The notes beneath the pieces are model-generated. The model worked only from the letters and a program-made list of their open reading frames with translations, did not search any database and was not told the DNA's origin. From Anaerolineaceae bacterium (GTDB taxonomy: Bacteria; Chloroflexota; Anaerolineae; Anaerolineales; Anaerolineaceae): a stretch of DNA of 64,000 nucleotides. The first letter of the stretch is position 1, and each line of letters begins with the position of its first letter. This document shows, piece after piece, positions 55,191 through 61,893 of this stretch. The stretch lies in the NCBI GenBank assembly GCA_016841525.1, contig JAENYZ010000003.1:475235-539234 (forward strand), written 5' to 3'. The translations under genes and the position numbers were made by a program.

Positions 55191-55246
55191 TTTTAGCTAT
55201 TAGCTACCAGCTACCATCTACCAACTACAAGCTACAAGCTATCCGC
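55191..55246. repeat. Heptad-repeat array F (8 units), overlapping an ABC gene end
   Basis: TTTTAGC, TATTAGC, TACCAGC, TACCATC, TACCAAC, TACAAGC twice and TATCCGC. The last units include the stop codon (55232-55234) and final codons of the exporter gene on the minus strand. Confidence 0.8.
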
Positions 55247-57034
55247 CAAATCCCCATGCCAGAGCCTTTGCATCTCCTCGCTGGTCTGCAATAGATCCGC
55301 TAATTTGCCCACCGCTTCAATGCGCCCTTCTTTTAATACAATGATCTGATCTGCCCGCTGCAAAGCTGGTTTCCGGTGGCTGACGACCAGGCAGGTGGCA
55401 TTTTCGTTTTGACTGAAAATGCGCGTCCACAGCTTCTTCTCCGTTTCTACATCCAGCGCGCTGGAGATATCGTCAAAGACCAGCAGTGAGGGTTGGCGAA
55501 CGAACATGCGTGCTGCCGCGATCCGCTGGCGCTGTCCGCCTGAGAGTTTAACGCCCTTGGCACCCACCACGGCGGATAATCCCTCAGGAATCTCTGAAAG
55601 ATCCTGCTCAAACACCGCTAATTCAACAGCTTTTTGGATATCAAACTGGTCTTCAGGTAAACCCATCAGAATATTTTCCCTGAGGCTCTCGCTAAAAAGC
55701 AGCGGCACCTGGGGCGTGTAGGCACTGCGTGGCGGCACAAAAAATTCACCCGGGTTTTCGACCAGCTGACCGTTCCAGAAGATCTGTCCCGACTCGGCTG
55801 GCAGCAAACCTAATATGCTTTGCAGCAGGGTTGTTTTCCCGGAACCGACACGCCCGGTGATGACGGTAAAACCCCCGCGCGAGACATGCAGATCAATGTT
55901 CTCAATCCCGCACCGTGTATCGGGGAAGTGGAAGCTGAGATCGTGCACATCCAGCTGTTCAAGCTGATGTTCAGAAGAGGCGGGATGGTATGGCATATCA
56001 GGAAGTTCGCCGCGCAGGTAAACTGGCGCATATTCAACCAGTTTTTCCGCCTTTGTGCCCTGCAGAAGGTGTACCATGCGATCGATGGACACACCCAAAC
56101 GCTTGAACCATGCAATTTTGTTGCCGATGATGGCTGAAAAATCAGTAACCCATGATAGGTAATAAACAAACAAAGCCAGGTCACCTACAGAGAAGTTTCC
56201 GGATTGCATCGATGCACCTGCGGTCAACAGGATCAAACCGGTGAACAGGTTGGCTGTGTTGCGAAAGGCAGAATCCAGCACCTGGGTAAAGAGTACATCT
56301 TTAAGGGAGGCTTCTCGCCGAATTTTGTTGATCTCTTTTAGATAGCCGATGCTGCGTTCTTCTGCCCCTGCCACCTTAACCGCCTGTACTGCCCCAAACA
56401 ATTCACCGATGAAATCCGTCACTTTACCGGTCGCTTCCCGGCTTGCCTGTCGGTATTCCGTGATCTTGGTTTTTGCAAAATTGGCAATCAAAACCACGAA
56501 GACCAGCGGCACAAATACGACCAGGGTGATGCTGGTATTGATGCGCAGCATGACAATCAATGCGACGACGGCAAAGAATCCAAAGCCTAGCACGATCAGC
56601 ATTTCCGACATGAACCAGGCAAGTTCCTGGGCATCATCGCGGAAACGGCTCAGGGCTTCTCCCGGCGACTCAGGGACAGCCCGTGCTCCTGGCCGGCGAA
56701 GGATGGTGTCGAAAATATTGCCGCGCAGCAATGCCGTAACCGTATACTGAAATGTAAAATACAGCCATACGTCGGTGAAGAACGCCATCCCTCGACCGAC
56801 GCCAATCGCCACCAGGATCGCAGCCAGGGAAGTCAGGCTGAAGGAAAGTTCCCTTGCTCCTGTCAAAAGATCGAAAATCGCCTGAATCACAAAGCCGCTC
56901 AACTGAGGGAAAACACCGAAGATCAAAATCTCCATTAAGCCGAAGGCGCCATAGATCCAGGGTTTGTATTTCGTCAGCTGCCAGATATACCACCAGGTGC
57001 TGGGGCGCTTGTCTTCTGTGGGTTTATCACTCAT
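55232..57034 (-). CDS. ABC exporter half-transporter, subunit with degenerate Walker B
   Basis: Fused membrane and ATPase half-transporter (600 aa): about six helices (residues 20-310), then the nucleotide-binding domain with Walker A GRVGSGKTTLL, canonical signature KLSGGQRQR, and Walker B LLVFDDISSALD. Asp replaces the catalytic Glu after the Walker B. H-loop VSHRKPA. It overlaps its partner gene by 4 bp (ATGA). The asymmetry predicts a heterodimer with one degenerate ATP site. Substrate unknown (drug, lipid or peptide). Confidence 0.92.
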   Translation of the reverse strand: MSDKPTEDKRPSTWWYIWQLTKYKPWIYGAFGLMEILIFGVFPQLSGFVIQAIFDLLTGARELSFSLTSLAAILVAIGVGRGMAFFTDVWLYFTFQYTVTALLRGNIFDTILRRPGARAVPESPGEALSRFRDDAQELAWFMSEMLIVLGFGFFAVVALIVMLRINTSITLVVFVPLVFVVLIANFAKTKITEYRQASREATGKVTDFIGELFGAVQAVKVAGAEERSIGYLKEINKIRREASLKDVLFTQVLDSAFRNTANLFTGLILLTAGASMQSGNFSVGDLALFVYYLSWVTDFSAIIGNKIAWFKRLGVSIDRMVHLLQGTKAEKLVEYAPVYLRGELPDMPYHPASSEHQLEQLDVHDLSFHFPDTRCGIENIDLHVSRGGFTVITGRVGSGKTTLLQSILGLLPAESGQIFWNGQLVENPGEFFVPPRSAYTPQVPLLFSESLRENILMGLPEDQFDIQKAVELAVFEQDLSEIPEGLSAVVGAKGVKLSGGQRQRIAAARMFVRQPSLLVFDDISSALDVETEKKLWTRIFSQNENATCLVVSHRKPALQRADQIIVLKEGRIEAVGKLADLLQTSEEMQRLWHGDLADSL

Positions 57035-58839
57035 GCCAGCACCTCATCCATGCCTGTCTGGAGCAATTGGCTGAACCGTGATTTGGGGTCACTTGCCAGT
57101 TTTTCCCTGCTGCCAAATTCAACGATCTTTCCCTTTTCGAGGATCATGATTTTATCCGCCCGCTGAACCGTTTTCAGACGGTGCGCGATGATCAGGGCAG
57201 TGCGGTCCTGTGTGAGCCTGTCCACAGCCTGTTCAATCAGGTGCTCGGTGACCGGGTCAAGGCGCGAGGAGGCTTCGTCAAGTACAATCATCCCGGGGTC
57301 CTTAAGGAAGATGCGAGCAAAGGCTAATAATTGCGCTTCGCCTGCCGAAAGCCCCGACCCACCAGACTCCAGTATGGTATCCAACCCGGCTCCCAGGCTG
57401 TGATACCAGCGAGAAAGCCCCAGTTCACGGATAACGGAAAGGATTTTCTCGTCAGGGATTGTGGTATCAAAGAAGGTCAGGTTGTCCCGTACGCTGGCAT
57501 GGAATAATTCAATGGTCTGCGTGACCATCCCAATTTGATCCCGCAAATAGGCTAGGGGGATCTCTTGCAGATCGAGCAACCGATTATCGTCTCCCAGGCG
57601 GATTGATCCGGATTGAGGATCGTAAAGACGGAACAGCAATCGTGTCAGGGTGGTCTTGCCGCTGCCGGTGCGCCCCAACAAGCCCAGTACTTCTCCCGGG
57701 GCAATCTCAAAGTCAATCCCTTCAAGAACATGCAGCTCATTTACGGTATTTTTCGTGACCTTCGAGGACGCATTTTCTTCATCATCGTAGAAGAAGGAAA
57801 CCCCCTCAAATTTCAAACCCAATGCCGCGCCTCTTGGCGGAAGGCTGGCACCTGGCGATATGTCCGGATCTTTTATTTTGCTCTGGATGCCGAACATCTC
57901 CTGCACGCGCTTGAGGCTTGCCAGTGATTTTTGGATATTGGAAAGCTGCCTTGATATATCTTCTAAGGGACGCTCCAACATGCGATTGTATTGAAACACG
58001 ATATAAACCGTGCCGATTGTGATGGCACCTTGCAGGTAGAGCGAGCCGCCCAGGCCAAGGGAGACGGCGTTGCCGAGGGTGAAGACCAGGAACATTGAAT
58101 TGAGCATGATGTTCACCATCAAACCGGCTTTAATGGAGCGCTGGTACATGACGCGGATGCGCTTGAAAAATTCTCTCAGGGTGTATGTGCGTCCGCCGTT
58201 TGCACGGATATCCGCTGTGCCGGCAAAACGTTCTTCTAGGAAGCTGTAAAAATCGGACTCGGCTTTGCGTTCTGCTTCCCAATGGGGGACGGCGATATTG
58301 CGGGTGCGGCTCAGGATCAGCAGCGCAATCAGTGAGAAACCGGTCAGAACCAGCCCGATGCGCCAATCTTCGAAGAAAAGCAATACCAGGATGGCGATCA
58401 CCAGCAGCAAATTGCCGACCAGCTTGAGGAGGAATTGGGAGAAGAAATCGTTGAGGGTGTTGATATCCGAATCTATCCGGCTGATCATTTCACCAGGCGG
58501 GTGGGATTTATGGAAGCTCATGTCCAGCCGCAGGGCATGCCGTGTCAGGTCTTCCCGCAGGGCATTGGTAGCGGTCCAGCCTACATTCTGGGTATAGTAA
58601 GCCGCGACGATGGCGATGCTTTGCTGCAGCAGGGCAGCCCCTAAAAAGTAGACGCCAAGGCGTACCAGGTTGCTGATGGGCGCCCCCTGGTTGACGGAAT
58701 CGATGAAACCCCGCATGATCTGCGGCAAGAGTAATTGCAGCCCCAAATTGGCAAAGATAAAGATACCCAACAGGGCGACCTTTCCCTTTTGAGGGCTTAA
58801 GTAGGTTTTAAGAAAATCGCGAGTGTTATTAAAAGGCAT
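57031..58839 (-). CDS. ABC exporter half-transporter, subunit with degenerate signature
   Basis: Partner of the preceding gene (602 aa): six-helix membrane domain, then Walker A GRTGSGKTTL, signature GLSAGEAQ (LSAGE instead of LSGGQ), canonical Walker B MIVLDEASSRLD and H-loop IAHRLKT. Its Walker B Glu faces the other subunit's LSGGQ, which forms the working ATP site; its LSAGE faces the partner's FDD in the degenerate site. Similar to TM287/288-type heterodimers. No strong RBS is seen. Confidence 0.92.
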   Translation of the reverse strand: MPFNNTRDFLKTYLSPQKGKVALLGIFIFANLGLQLLLPQIMRGFIDSVNQGAPISNLVRLGVYFLGAALLQQSIAIVAAYYTQNVGWTATNALREDLTRHALRLDMSFHKSHPPGEMISRIDSDINTLNDFFSQFLLKLVGNLLLVIAILVLLFFEDWRIGLVLTGFSLIALLILSRTRNIAVPHWEAERKAESDFYSFLEERFAGTADIRANGGRTYTLREFFKRIRVMYQRSIKAGLMVNIMLNSMFLVFTLGNAVSLGLGGSLYLQGAITIGTVYIVFQYNRMLERPLEDISRQLSNIQKSLASLKRVQEMFGIQSKIKDPDISPGASLPPRGAALGLKFEGVSFFYDDEENASSKVTKNTVNELHVLEGIDFEIAPGEVLGLLGRTGSGKTTLTRLLFRLYDPQSGSIRLGDDNRLLDLQEIPLAYLRDQIGMVTQTIELFHASVRDNLTFFDTTIPDEKILSVIRELGLSRWYHSLGAGLDTILESGGSGLSAGEAQLLAFARIFLKDPGMIVLDEASSRLDPVTEHLIEQAVDRLTQDRTALIIAHRLKTVQRADKIMILEKGKIVEFGSREKLASDPKSRFSQLLQTGMDEVLA

Positions 58840-58885
58840 TGATTGTTATAAATGTTAAATTTCTGAAATTTCAATGCTATCTGGT

Positions 58886-59608
58886 TCAGCAAGCATCAAT
58901 AAAGGCTGTAAACAGGTCAGCCATTTTTTTATCATCGGGCAAACATTCTGGGTGCCATTGGACGCCCAGCGCAAAACCAATCCCATCAACTTCGAGCCCT
59001 TCCACCAGGCCGTCGGGGGCAAAAGCTGTAGCTTTCAGACCTTTACCAACGCTTCTGATGCCCTGGTGATGCAGGCTGTTCACGCGGACCTCGTCTGTTT
59101 CAAAGATCCTGTGCAGCTTGCTTCCTGGAATCAACCTGACGGTGTGGGCGATTTTGTCACGTGGGAATTTTGGGAACCAGTCGTGTTTGAGGCTTTTTTC
59201 TACCTGGTCCTGGATGTGCGTGAAGAGGTCCCCACCAAAAGCCACGTTCAGCATCTGAATCCCACGGCAAATCGCCAGGAAGGGTTTATTTGCCTCCAGG
59301 GCTGCTTCAAGCAATGAGAATTCCAGGGCATCCCGTTCACGGGAAACACCCTGAATCTTTGGGTGATGCGCGCCTTTGAAGGTTCTCGGGTCGAGGTCGC
59401 CACCGCCGGTGAAGAGGATCCCGTCCACACGTGAAACCAGGGTTTTTACCTGGTCCTGATCCATGCCTGGGGAGATGACCAGGGGAATGGCACCGGTTTT
59501 TAGGATGGCATCGATATAAGCCCGACCGACCTGTACCACAGGGGAGCCAGACGTGTTGGTCGATAATGAGCTTGTAAGTCCGATGATTGGGTGTTGCGTG
59601 GATTGCAT
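58886..59608 (-). CDS. Gamma-glutamyl-gamma-aminobutyrate hydrolase-like class I glutamine amidotransferase
   Basis: Peptidase C26/PuuD-like hydrolase (240 aa). The nucleophile is in LAICRGIQMLNVAFGG, and the His-Glu pair in GVQWHPEC. Like PuuD it lacks a synthetase domain. The frame is open to 59650, but ATG 59608 has GGAGGATACC just before it. Substrate: gamma-glutamyl amides such as gamma-glutamyl-GABA are the family expectation. It lies after rplS, separated by a terminator. Confidence 0.9.
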   Translation of the reverse strand: MQSTQHPIIGLTSSLSTNTSGSPVVQVGRAYIDAILKTGAIPLVISPGMDQDQVKTLVSRVDGILFTGGGDLDPRTFKGAHHPKIQGVSRERDALEFSLLEAALEANKPFLAICRGIQMLNVAFGGDLFTHIQDQVEKSLKHDWFPKFPRDKIAHTVRLIPGSKLHRIFETDEVRVNSLHHQGIRSVGKGLKATAFAPDGLVEGLEVDGIGFALGVQWHPECLPDDKKMADLFTAFIDAC

Positions 59609-59627
59609 GGTATCCTCCAGATTAAAG

Positions 59628-59680
59628 AAAAAAACCTCATCAAGAATCAATAATGGTCACATAATTGAGCCCTGATGAGG
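59628..59680 (-). terminator. Rho-independent terminator of rplS
   Basis: On the minus strand CCTCATCA (59680-59673) pairs with TGATGAGG (59642-59635), followed by TTTTTTT (59634-59628). The 30-nt loop is long but the U tract is strong. Confidence 0.65.
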
Positions 59681-59730
59681 TGAATTGGCGGCAGGCACAG
59701 CCTGCTCGCAAAATCAATTATTTTAGAAGA

Positions 59731-60084
59731 TTAAAAGCGTTGTTTAAGGCGAGCGCTCTTGCCGGTTCGGTCTCGTAAGAAGTACAGGCGGGCACGGCGA
59801 ACTTTGGTGTGTCGTTCAATAACGACCTTTTCAATGCGGGGTGAGCGCATCATGAAGTTGCGTTCAACACCGATGCCGTTGCTGGCGACGCGCCGCACGG
59901 TGAAGGAGGCATTATTGCCGCTGCCGCGTTTGTACAAAACGGTGCCTTTGAAGATCTGGATGCGTTCTCGATTGCCTTCTTTAATCTTGAGGTGAACGCT
60001 AACAGCATCTCCAGGGGATAAATCTTCCGGGATATTCTCGTTTACAGGGGCTTCAACTGATTTTAAGAGTTCAGCTTGGTTCAT
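59731..60084 (-). CDS. rplS: 50S ribosomal protein L19
   Basis: Large-subunit protein at the 30S-50S interface. FSPGD-like LSPGDAVSVHLKIKEG and ERIQIFKGTVL, GIGVERNF, HSPxIEKVxV-like RSPRIEKVVIERHTKVRRA and ARLYFLRDRTGKSARL are diagnostic. 117 aa. The frame is open far upstream, but ATG 60084, with AAGGAACG before it, is the true start. It stands alone; trmD and rimM, its usual neighbours, are absent from the window. Confidence 0.97.
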   Translation of the reverse strand: MNQAELLKSVEAPVNENIPEDLSPGDAVSVHLKIKEGNRERIQIFKGTVLYKRGSGNNASFTVRRVASNGIGVERNFMMRSPRIEKVVIERHTKVRRARLYFLRDRTGKSARLKQRF

Positions 60085-60115
60085 CGTTCGTTCCTTACCT
60101 TTCGAAATAATAGCT

Positions 60116-60137
60116 GCGCCAGGTTGATGCTGGACGC
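60116..60137 (-). promoter_or_regulatory. Hairpin in the rplS leader
   Basis: On the minus strand GCG-U-CCAG pairs with CTGG-CGC around a 6-nt loop (one bulge). It lies between the promoter and the ribosome binding site and might be an autoregulatory r-protein leader; that is speculative. Confidence 0.3.
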
Positions 60138-60145
60138 GAAAAGGG

Positions 60146-60174
60146 ATTATACCATGCAGTTTTGGGGTGGGCAA
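60146..60174 (-). promoter_or_regulatory. Putative extended -10 promoter of rplS
   Basis: Minus strand TTGCCC (60174-60169), 17 bp, TATAAT (60151-60146) preceded by TGG, an extended -10. The leader to ATG 60084 is about 55 nt. Confidence 0.6.
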
Positions 60175-60181
60175 GAGGGAG

Positions 60182-60237
60182 GATAGATGAAAGTTGGTAG
60201 ATGGTAGCTGGTAGCTGATAGGTGATAGCTGATCCCA
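60182..60237. repeat. Heptad-repeat array G (8 units)
   Basis: GATAGAT, GAAAGTT, GGTAGAT, GGTAGCT twice, GATAGGT, GATAGCT and GATCCCA. GGTAGCT and GATAGCT are reverse complements of AGCTACC and AGCTATC in arrays E and F, so this array is in the opposite orientation. Confidence 0.8.
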
Positions 60238-60317
60238 CTCGCTCCGCTCGGGGACTTCGTAGCTGATAGTACTTAATCCATCATTGCGAAGCATGAAGCA
60301 ATCTCGATTTTCAGTAG

Positions 60318-60341
60318 GGCGGGATGCGTTTTCATTCCGCC
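60318..60341. repeat. GGCGG-ATG hairpin, copy 3
   Basis: GGCGG-G-ATG and CAT-T-CCGCC form the same type of stem with one mismatch. Confidence 0.5.
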
Positions 60342-60418
60342 GATTTATGCATTTAATTCTAACGAATTTGATTAGATAGAGCTGATATTGAACTTATGCC
60401 AATTATGGTGCAGTGAAC

Positions 60419-60440
60419 GCACGTTTTTCATAAAACGTGC
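60419..60440. repeat. 9-bp perfect hairpin
   Basis: GCACGTTTT-TCAT-AAAACGTGC, perfect stem, upstream of the cohesin-like gene. Confidence 0.5.
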
Positions 60441-60576
60441 ATGCGCGTGATGCACCCTGAAGGTGCTTCACGCCAGCACTGCACCTTACAAGAAAGAGTC
60501 ATTCGTAGCGCACCAAACGGATTTCACCCAACAGGACGTGAAAGCAACCGTAATTTCGATTATACTGATAGAGGTG

Positions 60577-61569
60577 ATGTCAGCGCGAAGAATTCAAGGC
60601 CTTTTACTACTCATACTCCTGCTTATCCTGGGGTTTACGGTGCAGGTCAGCCCGGGGTCTGCACAGGTAATCCCGACCCTGGCTGTTGACCCATCCAGGA
60701 TCACCGTGCCTCTCGGCAACCAGGTGCGATTTGAGCTGGAAGTCAGCGACGGTCAGGATGTCAATGCCTTTGATATGATGATCAATTACGACCTGGACCG
60801 CCTGACCCTCCTGGATTGGGAGCACGGGGATTATCTTTCAAACATCACCTGTACCCATATCATCCGGCAGCCAGGCATCCTGGAGCTAAAATGCAACCAG
60901 GTGTCCCAGCCGGAAGTGGACGGTGACGGTATCTTGCTGGTCTTAACCTTTGAGACCACGGGCATTGGTTTCCCGGATGTGACCATCACCGAAGCGGCAT
61001 TCATAGACTCCCAGGGGGATCTCACCTATCCTGTCCGTCAACATGCGCTGGTGGAAGTGACATCGGACCCAACTTATACGCCAACGCCGACCATTACATT
61101 CACCCCAACAATTACCTTTACGCCTACAGCGGGTTTTAGCCCGACACCCTCAAGCACAGGGACTCCAACATCAATCGTCAGTTCCACCCCGAGCCCAACA
61201 GCAGGAACGATTATCCCGCCAACTGCCACCTTAGCGGAAACTGAGCCGCCTTACCCGGATCAAGAAACAGTCGAGGCAACAGAGGCTGCTTACCCAATTG
61301 GAGAAACAACGGCAGTTGGTGAAACCCAAACGCCGGATGGCACACCGCTGCCCGACCAGACCAGTACGCCGACGGATGAGCCGGGTGGCCAGGAACTCAC
61401 CCCCATTGAACCTGGAGCACCTTCACCTGCGCAAGCTCTGGTGAAAGGTCTTTGGAAAACTGTATTATGGGGGACATTGATCCTGGGTGGATTGATCCTG
61501 CTGGGGATAGGAATGGTTTATATTCTCAGGCGCAAACTCAGGGGTGAAGACGAAGACCTGCTCTTGTAA
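60577..61569 (+). CDS. Cohesin-like surface protein with TPT linker and membrane anchor
   Basis: Layout: signal peptide (MSARRIQGLLLLILLLILGF, cleavage near GSAQ); an Ig-like beta domain resembling cohesin (PSRITVPLGNQVRFELEV, FDMMINYDLDRLTLLDW); a long Thr/Pro linker rich in TPTPTI and TPTAG; then a hydrophobic C-terminal helix and a basic end. It is likely anchored at the cell envelope. A classical cellulosomal role is not implied. Start: ATG 60577 follows GAGG closely; the frame opens earlier at 60463. TATACT at 60561 would make the transcript almost leaderless. Confidence 0.75.
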   Translation: MSARRIQGLLLLILLLILGFTVQVSPGSAQVIPTLAVDPSRITVPLGNQVRFELEVSDGQDVNAFDMMINYDLDRLTLLDWEHGDYLSNITCTHIIRQPGILELKCNQVSQPEVDGDGILLVLTFETTGIGFPDVTITEAAFIDSQGDLTYPVRQHALVEVTSDPTYTPTPTITFTPTITFTPTAGFSPTPSSTGTPTSIVSSTPSPTAGTIIPPTATLAETEPPYPDQETVEATEAAYPIGETTAVGETQTPDGTPLPDQTSTPTDEPGGQELTPIEPGAPSPAQALVKGLWKTVLWGTLILGGLILLGIGMVYILRRKLRGEDEDLLL

Positions 61570-61890
61570 AGTCGGTTGAGGTATCATTAATCCGTTATTA
61601 AGAATGCTTGAAAGGAAATCAGGCTTGACTTATAATTCATTTGTGTATTTCAATCATGAATTATTGAATTTACGGGTTGCAGTTTGAAGTATGCCGACGC
61701 AAGGTTTTATTGTTAAATGAAAGCGGTTCTGATCTGAGAATGAACAAGAATGGGGATTCAAAATCAATAACGAACGGATGCTTTCGGCTGCAGCTTATGC
61801 TGGGTCAGTCTCGAATTGGGCTGGCTTTTTGTGTTTAATTGATTTCGGAAATTATTGCGTAAAGATGAAGGCTCACCACAGGAGGCAATT
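61570..61890. other. Intergenic region, 321 bp
   Basis: No gene, terminator or repeat that I can firmly name. A GC-rich patch near 61780-61835 (CTGCAGC, GCTTATGCTGGG, GGGCTGGCTTTTTG) might be a weak terminator. The following gene has AGGAGG at 61880-61885. Confidence 0.4.
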
Positions 61891-61893
61891 GTG

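Larger units (their letters stand above)
54693..55231. other. Intergenic repeat region, 539 bp
   Basis: Between the DUF6159 gene and the ABC exporter end. It holds heptad array E (54834-54896), a TTGCGAGCGAAGCGAAACAA motif (about 54932-54951), copy 2 of the dispersed repeat (55045-55106), a GGCGG hairpin (55148-55172) and part of heptad array F. No gene is credible here. Confidence 0.6.
60085..60576. other. Intergenic region with promoter, heptad array G and hairpins
   Basis: Includes the rplS leader and promoter, heptad array G (60182-60237), a CGAAGCATGAAGCAATCTC motif (about 60286-60304), a GGCGG hairpin (60318-60341), a 9-bp hairpin (60419-60440) and a small GCACC/GGTGC stem near 60453-60467. 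No gene is supported until ATG 60577. Confidence 0.6.

Noticed and set aside
55015..55203. 62-aa plus-strand reading frame
   Set aside because: It is made of repeat copies and hairpins; no coding features.
37884..60237. Heptad arrays as CRISPR or telomere-like repeats
   Set aside because: Units are only 7 bp, vary from unit to unit, have no spacers and no cas genes.
60085..60294. Long N-terminal extension of L19
   Set aside because: It would translate the promoter and heptad array G; the family start is ATG 60084 with a good RBS.
60463..60576. Upstream extension of the cohesin-like protein to ATG-like codon 60463
   Set aside because: The signal peptide begins at ATG 60577; the extension is in a repeat-rich gap and would bury the signal.
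61740..61890. Possible c-di-GMP riboswitch before the MBG gene
   Set aside because: None of the conserved GEMM elements could be found.
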